In this document: positions 1 through 5,398 of the stretch, one piece after another
Numbering within the stretch: position 1 is the stretch's first letter
Layout of the letters: each line of letters starts with the position of its first letter
NCBI GenBank assembly: GCA_025351555.1
Contig: JANXVS010000344.1
Coordinates: 1 to 10,660 of the forward strand
From: Pseudomonadota bacterium
GTDB taxonomy: Bacteria > Pseudomonadota > Gammaproteobacteria > Xanthomonadales > Rhodanobacteraceae
Reading direction: 5' to 3'
Length of the DNA stretch: 10,660 bases
The notes under the pieces: generated by a model
What the model was told of the DNA's origin: nothing
The model's input: the letters and a program-made list of their open reading frames with translations, nothing else
Databases searched by the model: none
Translations under genes and position numbers: made by a program

Positions 1-39
1 CTCAGCTCTCAGCCCATACACCACTTTCGACCATAGCTC

Positions 40-822
40 ATGGCGGAAATCGAGTTACCGCTGTCGGGCGACAAGCCAAAGACTGCTCACGGCTCACCGA
101 CTAAGGACTTTTTCGTCCGAATGATCACGCGCGACATTACCCTCGCGGATTGCATATTGGACTTGCTCGACAATTCGATCGATGGCGCGCACCGAAGTAT
201 CGGCCGTTCCGGTGGGCAAGCACCGACGCCGTCTCCGCTGGCCGGTTACAAAGCCACCCTTGAAATCGATGAAAACCGATTCGAGGTCGACGACAATTGC
301 GGCGGAATCACATTGAACGATGCGGTCGAATACGCATTCCACTTCGGGAGAAGAAAAGACGCTCCGACGGATGTGGAACATTCGATAGGCCTCTACGGCA
401 TCGGCATGAAACGCGCCATCTTCAAAATAGGTAGAAAAGCTAGAATAGAATCGAGGCCGCCGGACGAAGCCTTCTCGGCGGAAGTGGACGTCGAGAAATG
501 GGAGGCGAACGAACACGACTGGGACTTCGATCTCGGTCACCTAGAAAAGAACGACAAAGCGGGGACTCGAATAGTCATCGAGGATATCTATCCGCCAATT
601 GCGGCCGCGTTTGCCGACCCATCGTTCAAGAACCAGCTGATTCGGACCATCGCTCGCGACTACGCCTTCATTCTCGGCAAGGGGTTTTCGATCACTGTCG
701 GCCAGACACCCGTTCCACTTTACGATTACAGCTCTCGCGTTTCGGAAGGACAAGCGGCCTGCAGCAATGCAGGCCGCTTCGTTTCAGATCAGACGTTCAC
801 GGGTGGGACTGAGCTGACCTGA
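40..822 (+). CDS. GHKL-fold (HATPase_c_3-like) ATP-binding protein, probably truncated at its C-terminus
   Basis: The N-terminal ~230 residues carry the ATP-binding motifs of the GHKL superfamily (gyrase B/Hsp90/MORC-like). The N box is D41-LLD-N45 followed by SIDGA; the G1 box is D85-NCGGI; the G2 box is G117-LYGIGMK; a G-T pair lies at 175-176. An in-frame TAG at 34-36 forces the ATG at 40. No good ribosome binding site is visible. From memory, relatives are roughly twice as long, with a domain after the ATPase core. Here family-like sequence seems to end near residue 230 (about base 730). The last ~30 residues are low in recognisable character and are encoded across a terminator-like hairpin, which suggests deletion or recombination fused a gene fragment to unrelated DNA. 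Bases around 421-465 use ATA, AGA and AGG codons that the rest of the window avoids, a sign of transfer. Role unknown; such ATPases often occur in accessory or defence loci (inference). Confidence 0.7.
   Translation: MAEIELPLSGDKPKTAHGSPTKDFFVRMITRDITLADCILDLLDNSIDGAHRSIGRSGGQAPTPSPLAGYKATLEIDENRFEVDDNCGGITLNDAVEYAFHFGRRKDAPTDVEHSIGLYGIGMKRAIFKIGRKARIESRPPDEAFSAEVDVEKWEANEHDWDFDLGHLEKNDKAGTRIVIEDIYPPIAAAFADPSFKNQLIRTIARDYAFILGKGFSITVGQTPVPLYDYSSRVSEGQAACSNAGRFVSDQTFTGGTELT
752..779 (+). terminator. Perfect 12-bp hairpin, terminator-like, inside the 3' end of the ATPase ORF
   Basis: The arms AAGCGGCCTGCA (752-763) and TGCAGGCCGCTT (768-779) pair perfectly around a GCAA loop, followed by CGTTTC. 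The stem is strong and the loop is tetraloop-sized, but the U-run is short. The hairpin lies within the last codons of the truncated ORF. It is therefore probably the terminator of whatever originally stood here, or a natural stop for transcripts of the truncated gene. Confidence 0.5.
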
Positions 823-872
823 ATTTTCTGACCGAGAATCAGTAATCCCCCGGCAAAGCCGCCGCTGGCTCA

Positions 873-887
873 TGTACATTGAGTACA
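873..887. repeat. Short palindrome TGTAC-ATTGA-GTACA in the gap upstream of the transglycosylase gene
   Basis: Two 5-bp arms flank a 5-bp centre. The palindrome sits about 80 bp upstream of the transglycosylase start, in a stretch with no gene. It has operator-like symmetry, but I recognise no known binding consensus. Confidence 0.3.
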
Positions 888-891
888 CTTC

Positions 892-955
892 GTTCACGGC
901 GCCTGGCGCTGCGGGCAAGCGCCCTCGGCGCGGCCCCACGCGGATTAGCGTGAAC
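892..955. repeat. Inverted-repeat element GTTCACG...CGTGAAC directly in front of the transglycosylase gene
   Basis: Outer arms GTTCACG (892-898) and CGTGAAC (949-955) enclose a very GC-rich interior with smaller self-complementary pieces such as GGCGC and GCGCC. The right arm ends 10 bp before the ATG at 966, and the AGG just after it is the only candidate ribosome binding site. It could be a small dispersed palindromic repeat or a structured leader. The whole 823-965 stretch holds no supportable gene. Confidence 0.35.
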
Positions 956-965
956 AGGCCCTAAA

Positions 966-1751
966 ATGATGAGCTTCCTCCGTGTTCTGCTTGCCTCTGT
1001 GCTTGTGCTGGTAAGCGTGGGCTCTCCCGCGCGCACCGTCTGGCGCTGCCAGCGGGACGGCACCGTGAGCATTGCTACTGCACCCGAGCCTGGCTCGCAG
1101 TGCACGGCGAAAACGCTGGATGACAATTCGGCCGTGGTGCCAAATATATGGGGAGCGTTGGGCGTGTTCCATGGCACGCTCTACCAGCGCGAGCAGGACG
1201 GCAAGACGGTCTACAGCACACGCAACCTGCCCGGTTCGGTCAAAGTGCAGGAGTTCACCGTTGCAACACCCGCTGCATCGCCGGCACATGTCGGCTTCGG
1301 CAAGATCGGCCAGCCGCAGCTTGGTATTTATCGCCGCGAGTTTGCCAGCGCCGCCAGCAAGACCGGCCTCGACGAGGCGTGGCTGCGCGCGATTGCGCAT
1401 GCCGAGAGCTACTACGCCGCCGACGCGGTGTCGATGAAGGGCGCCAAAGGCGTCATGCAATTGATGCCGGATGTGATCAGCGACTACGGCGTCGCCGATC
1501 CGTTCTCGGCGAAACAGTCGATCCTGGCCGGCGCAAAATATCTGAAGGCGCTCGAAACGCGCTACGAAGGTGACCGCATCCTCGCTTCGGCCGCCTACAA
1601 CGCGGGGTCCGGCGCCGTGACCCAATACGGCGGCGTGCCGCCATACGCCGAAACGCGGGAATATGTCGCCAAGGTCAACGAGCTGTACACACGCTATCGC
1701 AAAGCGATGGGACTCGCGCCGCGCTCCATTGAGTTGGCGCCGGCGCGTTGA
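966..1751 (+). CDS. Secreted lytic transglycosylase (SLT domain, DUF4124-like N-terminus)
   Basis: This 261-residue protein should cleave the MurNAc-GlcNAc bond of peptidoglycan in the periplasm, forming 1,6-anhydro-muropeptides. Residues 1-22 form a signal peptide: a hydrophobic run, then SPA before R23. Residues ~25-46 (WRCQRDGTVS... with Cys28 and Cys46) resemble the DUF4124 module seen at the start of many such proteins. The SLT (goose-lysozyme-like) domain covers about 120-245. It has catalytic Glu147 in the AHAES context, then GAKGVMQLMP (159-168), a SAAYNAGSGAV segment and GGVPPYAETREYV. The start is the first of two adjacent ATGs (966 and 969), with only a weak AGG upstream. It converges on the methyltransferase gene with 25 bp between stops. 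Its job is unlikely to be linked to the respiratory genes downstream. It may be a housekeeping or secretion-associated transglycosylase. Confidence 0.9.
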   Translation: MMSFLRVLLASVLVLVSVGSPARTVWRCQRDGTVSIATAPEPGSQCTAKTLDDNSAVVPNIWGALGVFHGTLYQREQDGKTVYSTRNLPGSVKVQEFTVATPAASPAHVGFGKIGQPQLGIYRREFASAASKTGLDEAWLRAIAHAESYYAADAVSMKGAKGVMQLMPDVISDYGVADPFSAKQSILAGAKYLKALETRYEGDRILASAAYNAGSGAVTQYGGVPPYAETREYVAKVNELYTRYRKAMGLAPRSIELAPAR

Positions 1752-1776
1752 GGGTGCGATGGCCGCCGCTTCATCC

Positions 1777-2337
1777 TCAATAGATACCGGGGATCAGTCG
1801 CTTGGTGCGACGGCAATAGCTTGCGTAGCGCTCGCCCAAGGCAGCGCCGAGCGCGGCTTCTTCTTCGTGGATGCGAAACAGGTATACAGCGATCGACAGC
1901 AGCATGATGACGAGCACACTCAGCCAATTGCCCAGCGCCAGACTGAAGCCGAGGAAGGCGATAAGCGCGCCGAGATAACTCGGATGGCGGATATGCCGAT
2001 ACAGGCCTGTATCCATCACTTCATGATCGGCAAGCACCGCGACGTTGGGTGTATGGAAGCGGCCGAGCTGGGCAATGGCGATGGATCGGATCGCAATACC
2101 GATTCCGAGAACGACCAGGCCGACAACTTGCGCCGGCTCGGCGGGCCGGATGGCGCCGATTTGCTTGTATGCCAGCCAGATGCCCACCACCCACGCCAGC
2201 AGATTGCCCGCCATGATCACCCACAGCGAGAAGCGGTCGCGATTTTCTGCCGTGCCGCTCTTGCGGCGGAAAACGACCATGCCATCGATCAGCAGCCACA
2301 ACACGAATACGGCAACAGCGAGGTTTCGCAGCTCCAC
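1777..2337 (-). CDS. Isoprenylcysteine carboxyl methyltransferase (ICMT)-family integral membrane protein
   Basis: This 186-residue membrane protein has about four hydrophobic segments (roughly 5-20, 38-57, 70-90, 122-154). The C-terminal signature of the ICMT/PEMT-like methyltransferases is clear: [14 protein letters not shown] at 110-123, then RIHEEEAAL (155-163), GERYASY (168-174) and LIPGIY at the end. In the family, the RHP and EE residues help bind S-adenosylmethionine at the membrane face. Bacterial members lack prenylated-protein substrates, and their true substrates are mostly unknown. The start is GTG at 2335-2337, supported by AAGGA 8 nt upstream. It is divergent from the macrodomain gene and convergent with the transglycosylase gene. 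The methyltransferase fold is secure; the substrate is not. Confidence 0.85.
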   Translation of the reverse strand: MELRNLAVAVFVLWLLIDGMVVFRRKSGTAENRDRFSLWVIMAGNLLAWVVGIWLAYKQIGAIRPAEPAQVVGLVVLGIGIAIRSIAIAQLGRFHTPNVAVLADHEVMDTGLYRHIRHPSYLGALIAFLGFSLALGNWLSVLVIMLLSIAVYLFRIHEEEAALGAALGERYASYCRRTKRLIPGIY

Positions 2338-2345
2338 TAGATCAA

Positions 2346-2350
2346 TCCTT
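2346..2350 (-). promoter_or_regulatory. Ribosome binding site AAGGA deciding the GTG start of the ICMT-like gene
   Basis: Read on the minus strand, AAGGA follows an A-run and lies 8 nt before the GTG at 2337. No ATG stands nearby in frame, so this site fixes the start. Confidence 0.6.
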
Positions 2351-2394
2351 TTTTATGGCCACGGATGGCCGGTATGCCGGCAATGCAGGAGCAG

Positions 2395-2408
2395 TTGCCG
2401 ACGATCAA
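2395..2408. promoter_or_regulatory. Candidate CRP/FNR-type half-conserved box TTGCC-GACG-ATCAA
   Basis: It matches 8 of 10 defined positions of TTGAT-N4-ATCAA and keeps the TTG-N8-CAA core. It lies in the 148-bp divergent region between the ICMT-like and macrodomain genes. At the class II distance I find no good -10 on either strand, so it may act from further upstream or be chance. Confidence 0.25.
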
Positions 2409-2416
2409 AATTGCAG

Positions 2417-2428
2417 CCCCGGCCGGGG
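2417..2428. repeat. 12-bp perfect palindrome CCCCGGCCGGGG in the divergent intergenic region
   Basis: Two TTGCAG copies, at 2411-2416 and 2441-2446, start 30 bp apart. The palindrome lies between them and directly follows the first. The second TTGCAG could be a weak -35 for the macrodomain gene (CATACA at 2466-2471, spacer 19). No known operator is recognised. The rest of 2338-2485 holds no supportable gene. Confidence 0.25.
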
Positions 2429-2485
2429 AAGTCGCCGCGGTTGCAGGCTCTTTGGGATTTTCCTCCATACAGCCGGGAAACGGAA

Positions 2486-3016
2486 ATGACGCGCGCCACT
2501 ATCGAAGTCATCGAAGCCGACATCACCACATTGAATGTCGATGCCATCGTCAATGCGGCCAACGAGACCCTGCTCGGCGGCGGGGGCGTCGACGGCGCCA
2601 TCCATCGCGCCGCCGGACCCGATCTGCTTGCCGCCTGCCGCGCACTGCCGGAGGTACGGCCGAACGTGCGCTGCCCGACCGGGCAGGCACGCATCACGCC
2701 GGGGTTCCGGCTGCCGGCAAAATACGTGATCCATACGGTCGGACCCGTCTGGGAAGGTGGCGATGAGGGCGAAGCAGAATTGCTCGCCAACTGCTATCGC
2801 GAATCATTGCGCCTTGCTTGGGAGCATGACGTGCGCAGCATCGTGTTTCCGGCAATCAGCTGCGGCGTGTACGGCCATCCCCTGACTGCGGCCGTGGCGC
2901 TAGCGGTGCGCGAAGTGCGGGGGTTCTTGCGCCGCGAAACGACGCCTGGGCACGTCGTCTTCTGCTGTTTTGGCGCCACTGTTACCGCCGCGTATCGCCG
3001 GCTGTTGCAGAATTGA
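2486..3016 (+). CDS. Macrodomain hydrolase, YmdB-like (O-acetyl-ADP-ribose deacetylase)
   Basis: This 176-residue protein is a stand-alone macrodomain covering almost the whole chain. It should bind ADP-ribose and hydrolyse O-acetyl-ADP-ribose or ADP-ribosylated Asp/Glu, in the cytosol. Key signatures are [16 protein letters not shown] (11-26), the [15 protein letters not shown] loop (31-45) with catalytic-type Asp36 and His40, CPTGQARIT (63-71), HTVGPVW (83-89) and the phosphate loop PAISCGVYG (122-130). E. coli YmdB as I recall it reads STGVYG there, so Cys126 replaces Thr. The start aligns with the E. coli protein; the open frame extends upstream to 2045, but no homology does. The ribosome binding site is weak. 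It lies 84 bp upstream of hemN on the same strand. YmdB is also known in E. coli as a modulator of RNase III; that role cannot be read from sequence here. Confidence 0.88.
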   Translation: MTRATIEVIEADITTLNVDAIVNAANETLLGGGGVDGAIHRAAGPDLLAACRALPEVRPNVRCPTGQARITPGFRLPAKYVIHTVGPVWEGGDEGEAELLANCYRESLRLAWEHDVRSIVFPAISCGVYGHPLTAAVALAVREVRGFLRRETTPGHVVFCCFGATVTAAYRRLLQN

Positions 3017-3052
3017 TGGTATCAGCGGCAATGCAGGCGGCGACGCTTGGAC

Positions 3053-3066
3053 TTGATCCTGATCAG
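3053..3066 (+). promoter_or_regulatory. FNR/ANR box upstream of hemN
   Basis: TTGAT-CCTG-ATCAG matches 9 of 10 positions of the FNR consensus TTGAT-N4-ATCAA. Its centre (3059.5) lies 41.5 bp before base 3101, the A of the chosen ATG. A weak -10 (CACCAT, 3089-3094; 3 of 6) occupies the class II position. An FNR-type regulator is encoded two genes on. The site argues for anaerobic induction of hemN. Confidence 0.75.
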
Positions 3067-3100
3067 TGCGGCCCGACCGGGCACACCGCACCATCAGCGC

Positions 3101-4510
3101 ATGAAAACCACCAGCCGCCTCGTCGCACCGCATTTCGACCCGTCCCTGATCGCGCGCTACGACATCGCCGGCCCGCGCTACACCTCATATCCGGCCGCGC
3201 CGCAATTCCACACCGGCTTCGGCGAAGCGCAACTGCGCGCTTTTGCACGCACCTCCAACGAGGATCCGATCCCGCGCCGGCTGTCGCTGTACGTGCATGT
3301 GCCGTTCTGCCTGAGTCCGTGCTTCTATTGCGGCTGCACGCGCATCATCACCCGCCAACCCGGCAAGGCGGGTGTCTATCTGGATCATCTATATCGCGAG
3401 ATCGAGTTCGTCGCTCCGCTGTTCGATCGCGACCGCCCGCTGGTGCAGCTGCACTTCGGGGGCGGCACGCCGAATTTCCTCGATGCGCACCAGATGGGCG
3501 AACTGCTCGAATCGCTGGCGCAACAATTCGCCTTCAGCCACGATGCCGATCGCGAGTTCGGCATCGAACTCGATCCGCGTTTTTGCGGACCGGAATATGT
3601 GCGCATGCTGGCTACACTCGGCTTCAACCGCGTCTCGGTCGGGATCCAGGATTTCGACCCCGCCGTGCAGGCCGCGGTCAATCGCATCCAGAGTATCGAG
3701 CAGACCCGCGCCGTGCTCGACGCCGCGCGCGATTCAGGTTTCCGTTCGACCAGCGTGGATCTGATCTACGGTCTGCCCAAGCAGACGATGGGTGGCTTCG
3801 CGCGCACGCTCGAGCAGGTGATCGCGCTGGCACCCGACCGCGTCGCGGCTTACGGTTACGCGCACCTGCCGGAGCGTTTCAAGGCGCAGCGCCAGATCGA
3901 TGCAGCCGATTTGCCGGATGCGGCGATGCGTCTGGGCTTGCTCGGCCTTACGGTGGAGACACTGACTGCCGCAGGCTACCGCTATATCGGCATGGATCAT
4001 TTCGCGCGTCCCGGCGACGACCTCGCCCGCGCGCAGGATGCCGGCAGCCTGCAGCGCAACTTCCAGGGTTATTCCACACACGCCGATTGCGACCTGATCG
4101 GCCTTGGCATGAGTTCGATCTCCCACATCGGCGCGAGCTTCAGCCAGAACGCGCGCGATTTACCCGGCTACTACGCCGCGCTGGATGCCGGTCGCTTGCC
4201 GGTCGTGCGCGGTCTTGCGCTCGATGATGACGACGTGATCCGCGCCGACGCGATCCAGCAGTTGATGTGTCACGGCACCCTCGACGTCGCCGCGTTCGAG
4301 ACGCGCCACCGACTGGATTTCGACAGGTATTTCGCCGCCGAACTCCGGCGTCTGCGCGAACTCGCGCGCGACGGCCTGATCTCGATCAACCCGGACCGGC
4401 TCGCAGTCAGCTCGCGCGGGCGCTTCGCGCTGCGTGTCATCGCCATGTGCTTCGACGCCCATCTCCTCCAGACGCAGACGGCCGAGGTACGCTATTCTCG
4501 AGCGTTGTAG
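3101..4510 (+). CDS. hemN: Oxygen-independent coproporphyrinogen III oxidase (radical SAM)
   Basis: This 469-residue cytosolic enzyme decarboxylates two propionates of coproporphyrinogen III to give protoporphyrinogen IX without O2, the anaerobic step of haem synthesis. The radical-SAM cluster motif is PFC70-LSP-C74-FY-C77-G-C79, i.e. the CxxxCxxC of the [4Fe-4S] cluster plus the extra HemN Cys. FGGGTPNFLD is the SAM-binding glycine motif. Further HemN hallmarks are YDIAGPRYTSYP near the N-terminus, VSVGIQDFDPAVQ, DLIYGLPKQT, YIGMDHFARPGDDLA, NFQGYSTHADCDLIG and a C-terminal domain ending AEVRYSRAL. E. coli HemN is close to this length (about 457). I chose ATG 3101 because it fits the family N-terminus; the TTG at 3047 would put the FNR box inside the gene. 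No ribosome binding site precedes the ATG. The fnr-type gene follows 31 bp later. Confidence 0.95.
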   Translation: MKTTSRLVAPHFDPSLIARYDIAGPRYTSYPAAPQFHTGFGEAQLRAFARTSNEDPIPRRLSLYVHVPFCLSPCFYCGCTRIITRQPGKAGVYLDHLYREIEFVAPLFDRDRPLVQLHFGGGTPNFLDAHQMGELLESLAQQFAFSHDADREFGIELDPRFCGPEYVRMLATLGFNRVSVGIQDFDPAVQAAVNRIQSIEQTRAVLDAARDSGFRSTSVDLIYGLPKQTMGGFARTLEQVIALAPDRVAAYGYAHLPERFKAQRQIDAADLPDAAMRLGLLGLTVETLTAAGYRYIGMDHFARPGDDLARAQDAGSLQRNFQGYSTHADCDLIGLGMSSISHIGASFSQNARDLPGYYAALDAGRLPVVRGLALDDDDVIRADAIQQLMCHGTLDVAAFETRHRLDFDRYFAAELRRLRELARDGLISINPDRLAVSSRGRFALRVIAMCFDAHLLQTQTAEVRYSRAL

Positions 4511-4515
4511 CCCGC

Positions 4516-4536
4516 CGCTCCACGCCGGGCGGAGCG
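4516..4536 (+). promoter_or_regulatory. Hairpin over the ribosome binding site of the fnr-type gene
   Basis: CGCTCC (4516-4521) can pair with GGAGCG (4531-4536). The GGAG at 4531-4534 is the ribosome binding site, 7 nt before the ATG at 4542. A competing stem, CCCGCC (4511-4516) with GGGCGG (4527-4532), also covers part of it. In a hemN-fnr transcript either fold would hide the site, so translation may need ribosomes arriving from hemN. Confidence 0.4.
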
Positions 4537-4541
4537 TGTCC

Positions 4542-5300
4542 ATGAGCGAGCTTGTGCCCGCCGGCAAGTTGCCAGCCCCGAATCCCATCGCCGATGACGG
4601 CGACGAGCTGCATTTCTGTTCGACCTGCGCGTTCGGCTCGGTGTGTCTGCCGGCCGGCGTCGACAAGACCGCGCTGCACGAGCTGCACATGCTGGTCGAA
4701 CACGTCGGTCCGTTTCATGCCGACGATGCGATCTTCCGCAGCGGCGACCCTTTCACCGCGATTTACGCCGTGCGCGCCGGCATGGTGAAGACGCATCTGC
4801 TGGACGATAACGGTCACGAACAGGTGCTCGGTTTCCACCTGCCGGGCGAGATGGTCGGCCTGAACGGCATCCACCCGGCCAAATACCCCTGCGATGCGAT
4901 CGCGCTCGACACGGTGTACGTGTGCCGTTTCTCGTTCCCGGCGCTGGCGACGCTGGCGACGAAAATTCCCGACGTGCAACAACAACTGTTCCGCCTGCTA
5001 AGCGCCGACATCGGCAAGGCCATGCAACTGGCGGGCGATCACTCCGCGGACGAACGCCTCGCCGCATTCCTGCTCGGTCTCGCCGAGCGCTATGCGGCGC
5101 GCGGCTTTTCATCCACGGCGTTCCGGCTGGTCATGGCGCGCGCCGATATTGCCAACTATCTGCGTCTGGCTGCCGAAACCGTCAGCCGCGTCCTGCGACG
5201 CTTCCAGGATAAGAACCTGATCCGCGTCGAAGGACGCGATGTGGAAATGCTGGATGCGGCAGGCCTGCGTCGGCTGGCCCGCAATCTCTTGCCCGGCTAA
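4542..5300 (+). CDS. fnr: FNR/ANR-type [4Fe-4S] oxygen-responsive transcription regulator (CRP family)
   Basis: This 252-residue DNA-binding regulator should activate genes when O2 falls. The four cluster ligands of FNR are all present: Cys26-x2-Cys29-x5-Cys35 near the N-terminus and Cys128 (DTVYVCRF). A cyclic-nucleotide-type beta-roll spans about 45-130, with GFHLPGEMVGL at 97-107. A dimerisation helix follows (~140-165). The C-terminal helix-turn-helix (about 200-226) has the recognition helix residues E212-TV-S215-R216, the E-SR pattern that reads TTGAT half-sites. Matching boxes lie upstream of hemN and norB. FNR clusters also react with NO, so it could time both responses. It is probably co-transcribed with hemN (31-bp gap) and hence autoregulated through the box at 3053. 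DNR-type regulators lack the N-terminal cysteines, which argues for FNR/ANR. Confidence 0.93.
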   Translation: MSELVPAGKLPAPNPIADDGDELHFCSTCAFGSVCLPAGVDKTALHELHMLVEHVGPFHADDAIFRSGDPFTAIYAVRAGMVKTHLLDDNGHEQVLGFHLPGEMVGLNGIHPAKYPCDAIALDTVYVCRFSFPALATLATKIPDVQQQLFRLLSADIGKAMQLAGDHSADERLAAFLLGLAERYAARGFSSTAFRLVMARADIANYLRLAAETVSRVLRRFQDKNLIRVEGRDVEMLDAAGLRRLARNLLPG

Positions 5301-5327
5301 ACCTGGCCAGCCGAATCTCGAACAGTC

Positions 5328-5369
5328 TTGACCTGAGTCAGGGTTCGCACAAGCGACTGCCGTTACGAT
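5328..5369 (+). promoter_or_regulatory. Class II FNR-type promoter of norB
   Basis: The box TTGAC-CTGA-GTCAG (5328-5341) is a near-palindrome matching 7 of 10 FNR consensus positions and keeping TTGA and TCA. A TACGAT -10 element (4 of 6) stands at 5364-5369. The box centre is therefore 41.5 bp before a start at about 5376, the standard class II activator position. The rest of 5301-5398 shows no terminator for fnr and no sigma-54 -24/-12 pair, which argues against NorR control. Confidence 0.65.
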
Positions 5370-5394
5370 CGCTCCCGTTCAACTCGTGGGAGCG
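5370..5394 (+). promoter_or_regulatory. Inverted repeat CGCTCCC-N11-GGGAGCG covering the norB ribosome binding site
   Basis: The right arm (5388-5394) contains the ribosome binding site GGGAG, 6 nt before the ATG at 5399. The left arm (5370-5376) lies between the -10 and the expected transcription start. If transcription starts near 5376 the RNA hairpin cannot form, so this may be a DNA operator, or a hairpin only in read-through RNA from fnr. Confidence 0.35.
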
Positions 5395-5398
5395 CGTC

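Noticed and set aside
1..36. Possible C-terminal end of an upstream gene (frame 1, stop TAG at 34-36)
   Set aside because: Only 11 codons are visible, too few to show coding. The 4-bp spacing to the ATPase start is suggestive only.
700..965. tRNA-derived attachment site or CRISPR remnant at the island edge
   Set aside because: There is no T-loop/acceptor sequence with CCA and no regularly spaced repeats; only inverted repeats are seen.
945..1625. Long minus-strand ORF (226 codons) opposite the transglycosylase gene
   Set aside because: It is a frame shadow of a GC-rich gene. The sequence is Arg/His/Ala-rich without domains, while the plus strand encodes a clear SLT domain.
1663..2340. Plus-strand ORF of 225 codons overlapping the transglycosylase end and antisense to the ICMT-like gene
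   Set aside because: It has no family motifs and is rich in Gln/Asp/His; it is the antisense of a hydrophobic membrane protein gene that has a clear family signature.
2045..2485. Upstream extension of the macrodomain frame to 2045
   Set aside because: The extra 147 residues overlap the ICMT-like gene on the other strand and lack homology. The ATG at 2486 matches the family N-terminus.
3047..3100. TTG start for hemN adding 18 residues
   Set aside because: It would place the FNR box inside the coding sequence, and the added residues are not part of the HemN family.
4160..4985. Minus-strand ORFs opposite hemN and fnr (176 and 182 codons)
   Set aside because: These are shadows of conserved plus-strand genes. 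They contain no recognisable domain.
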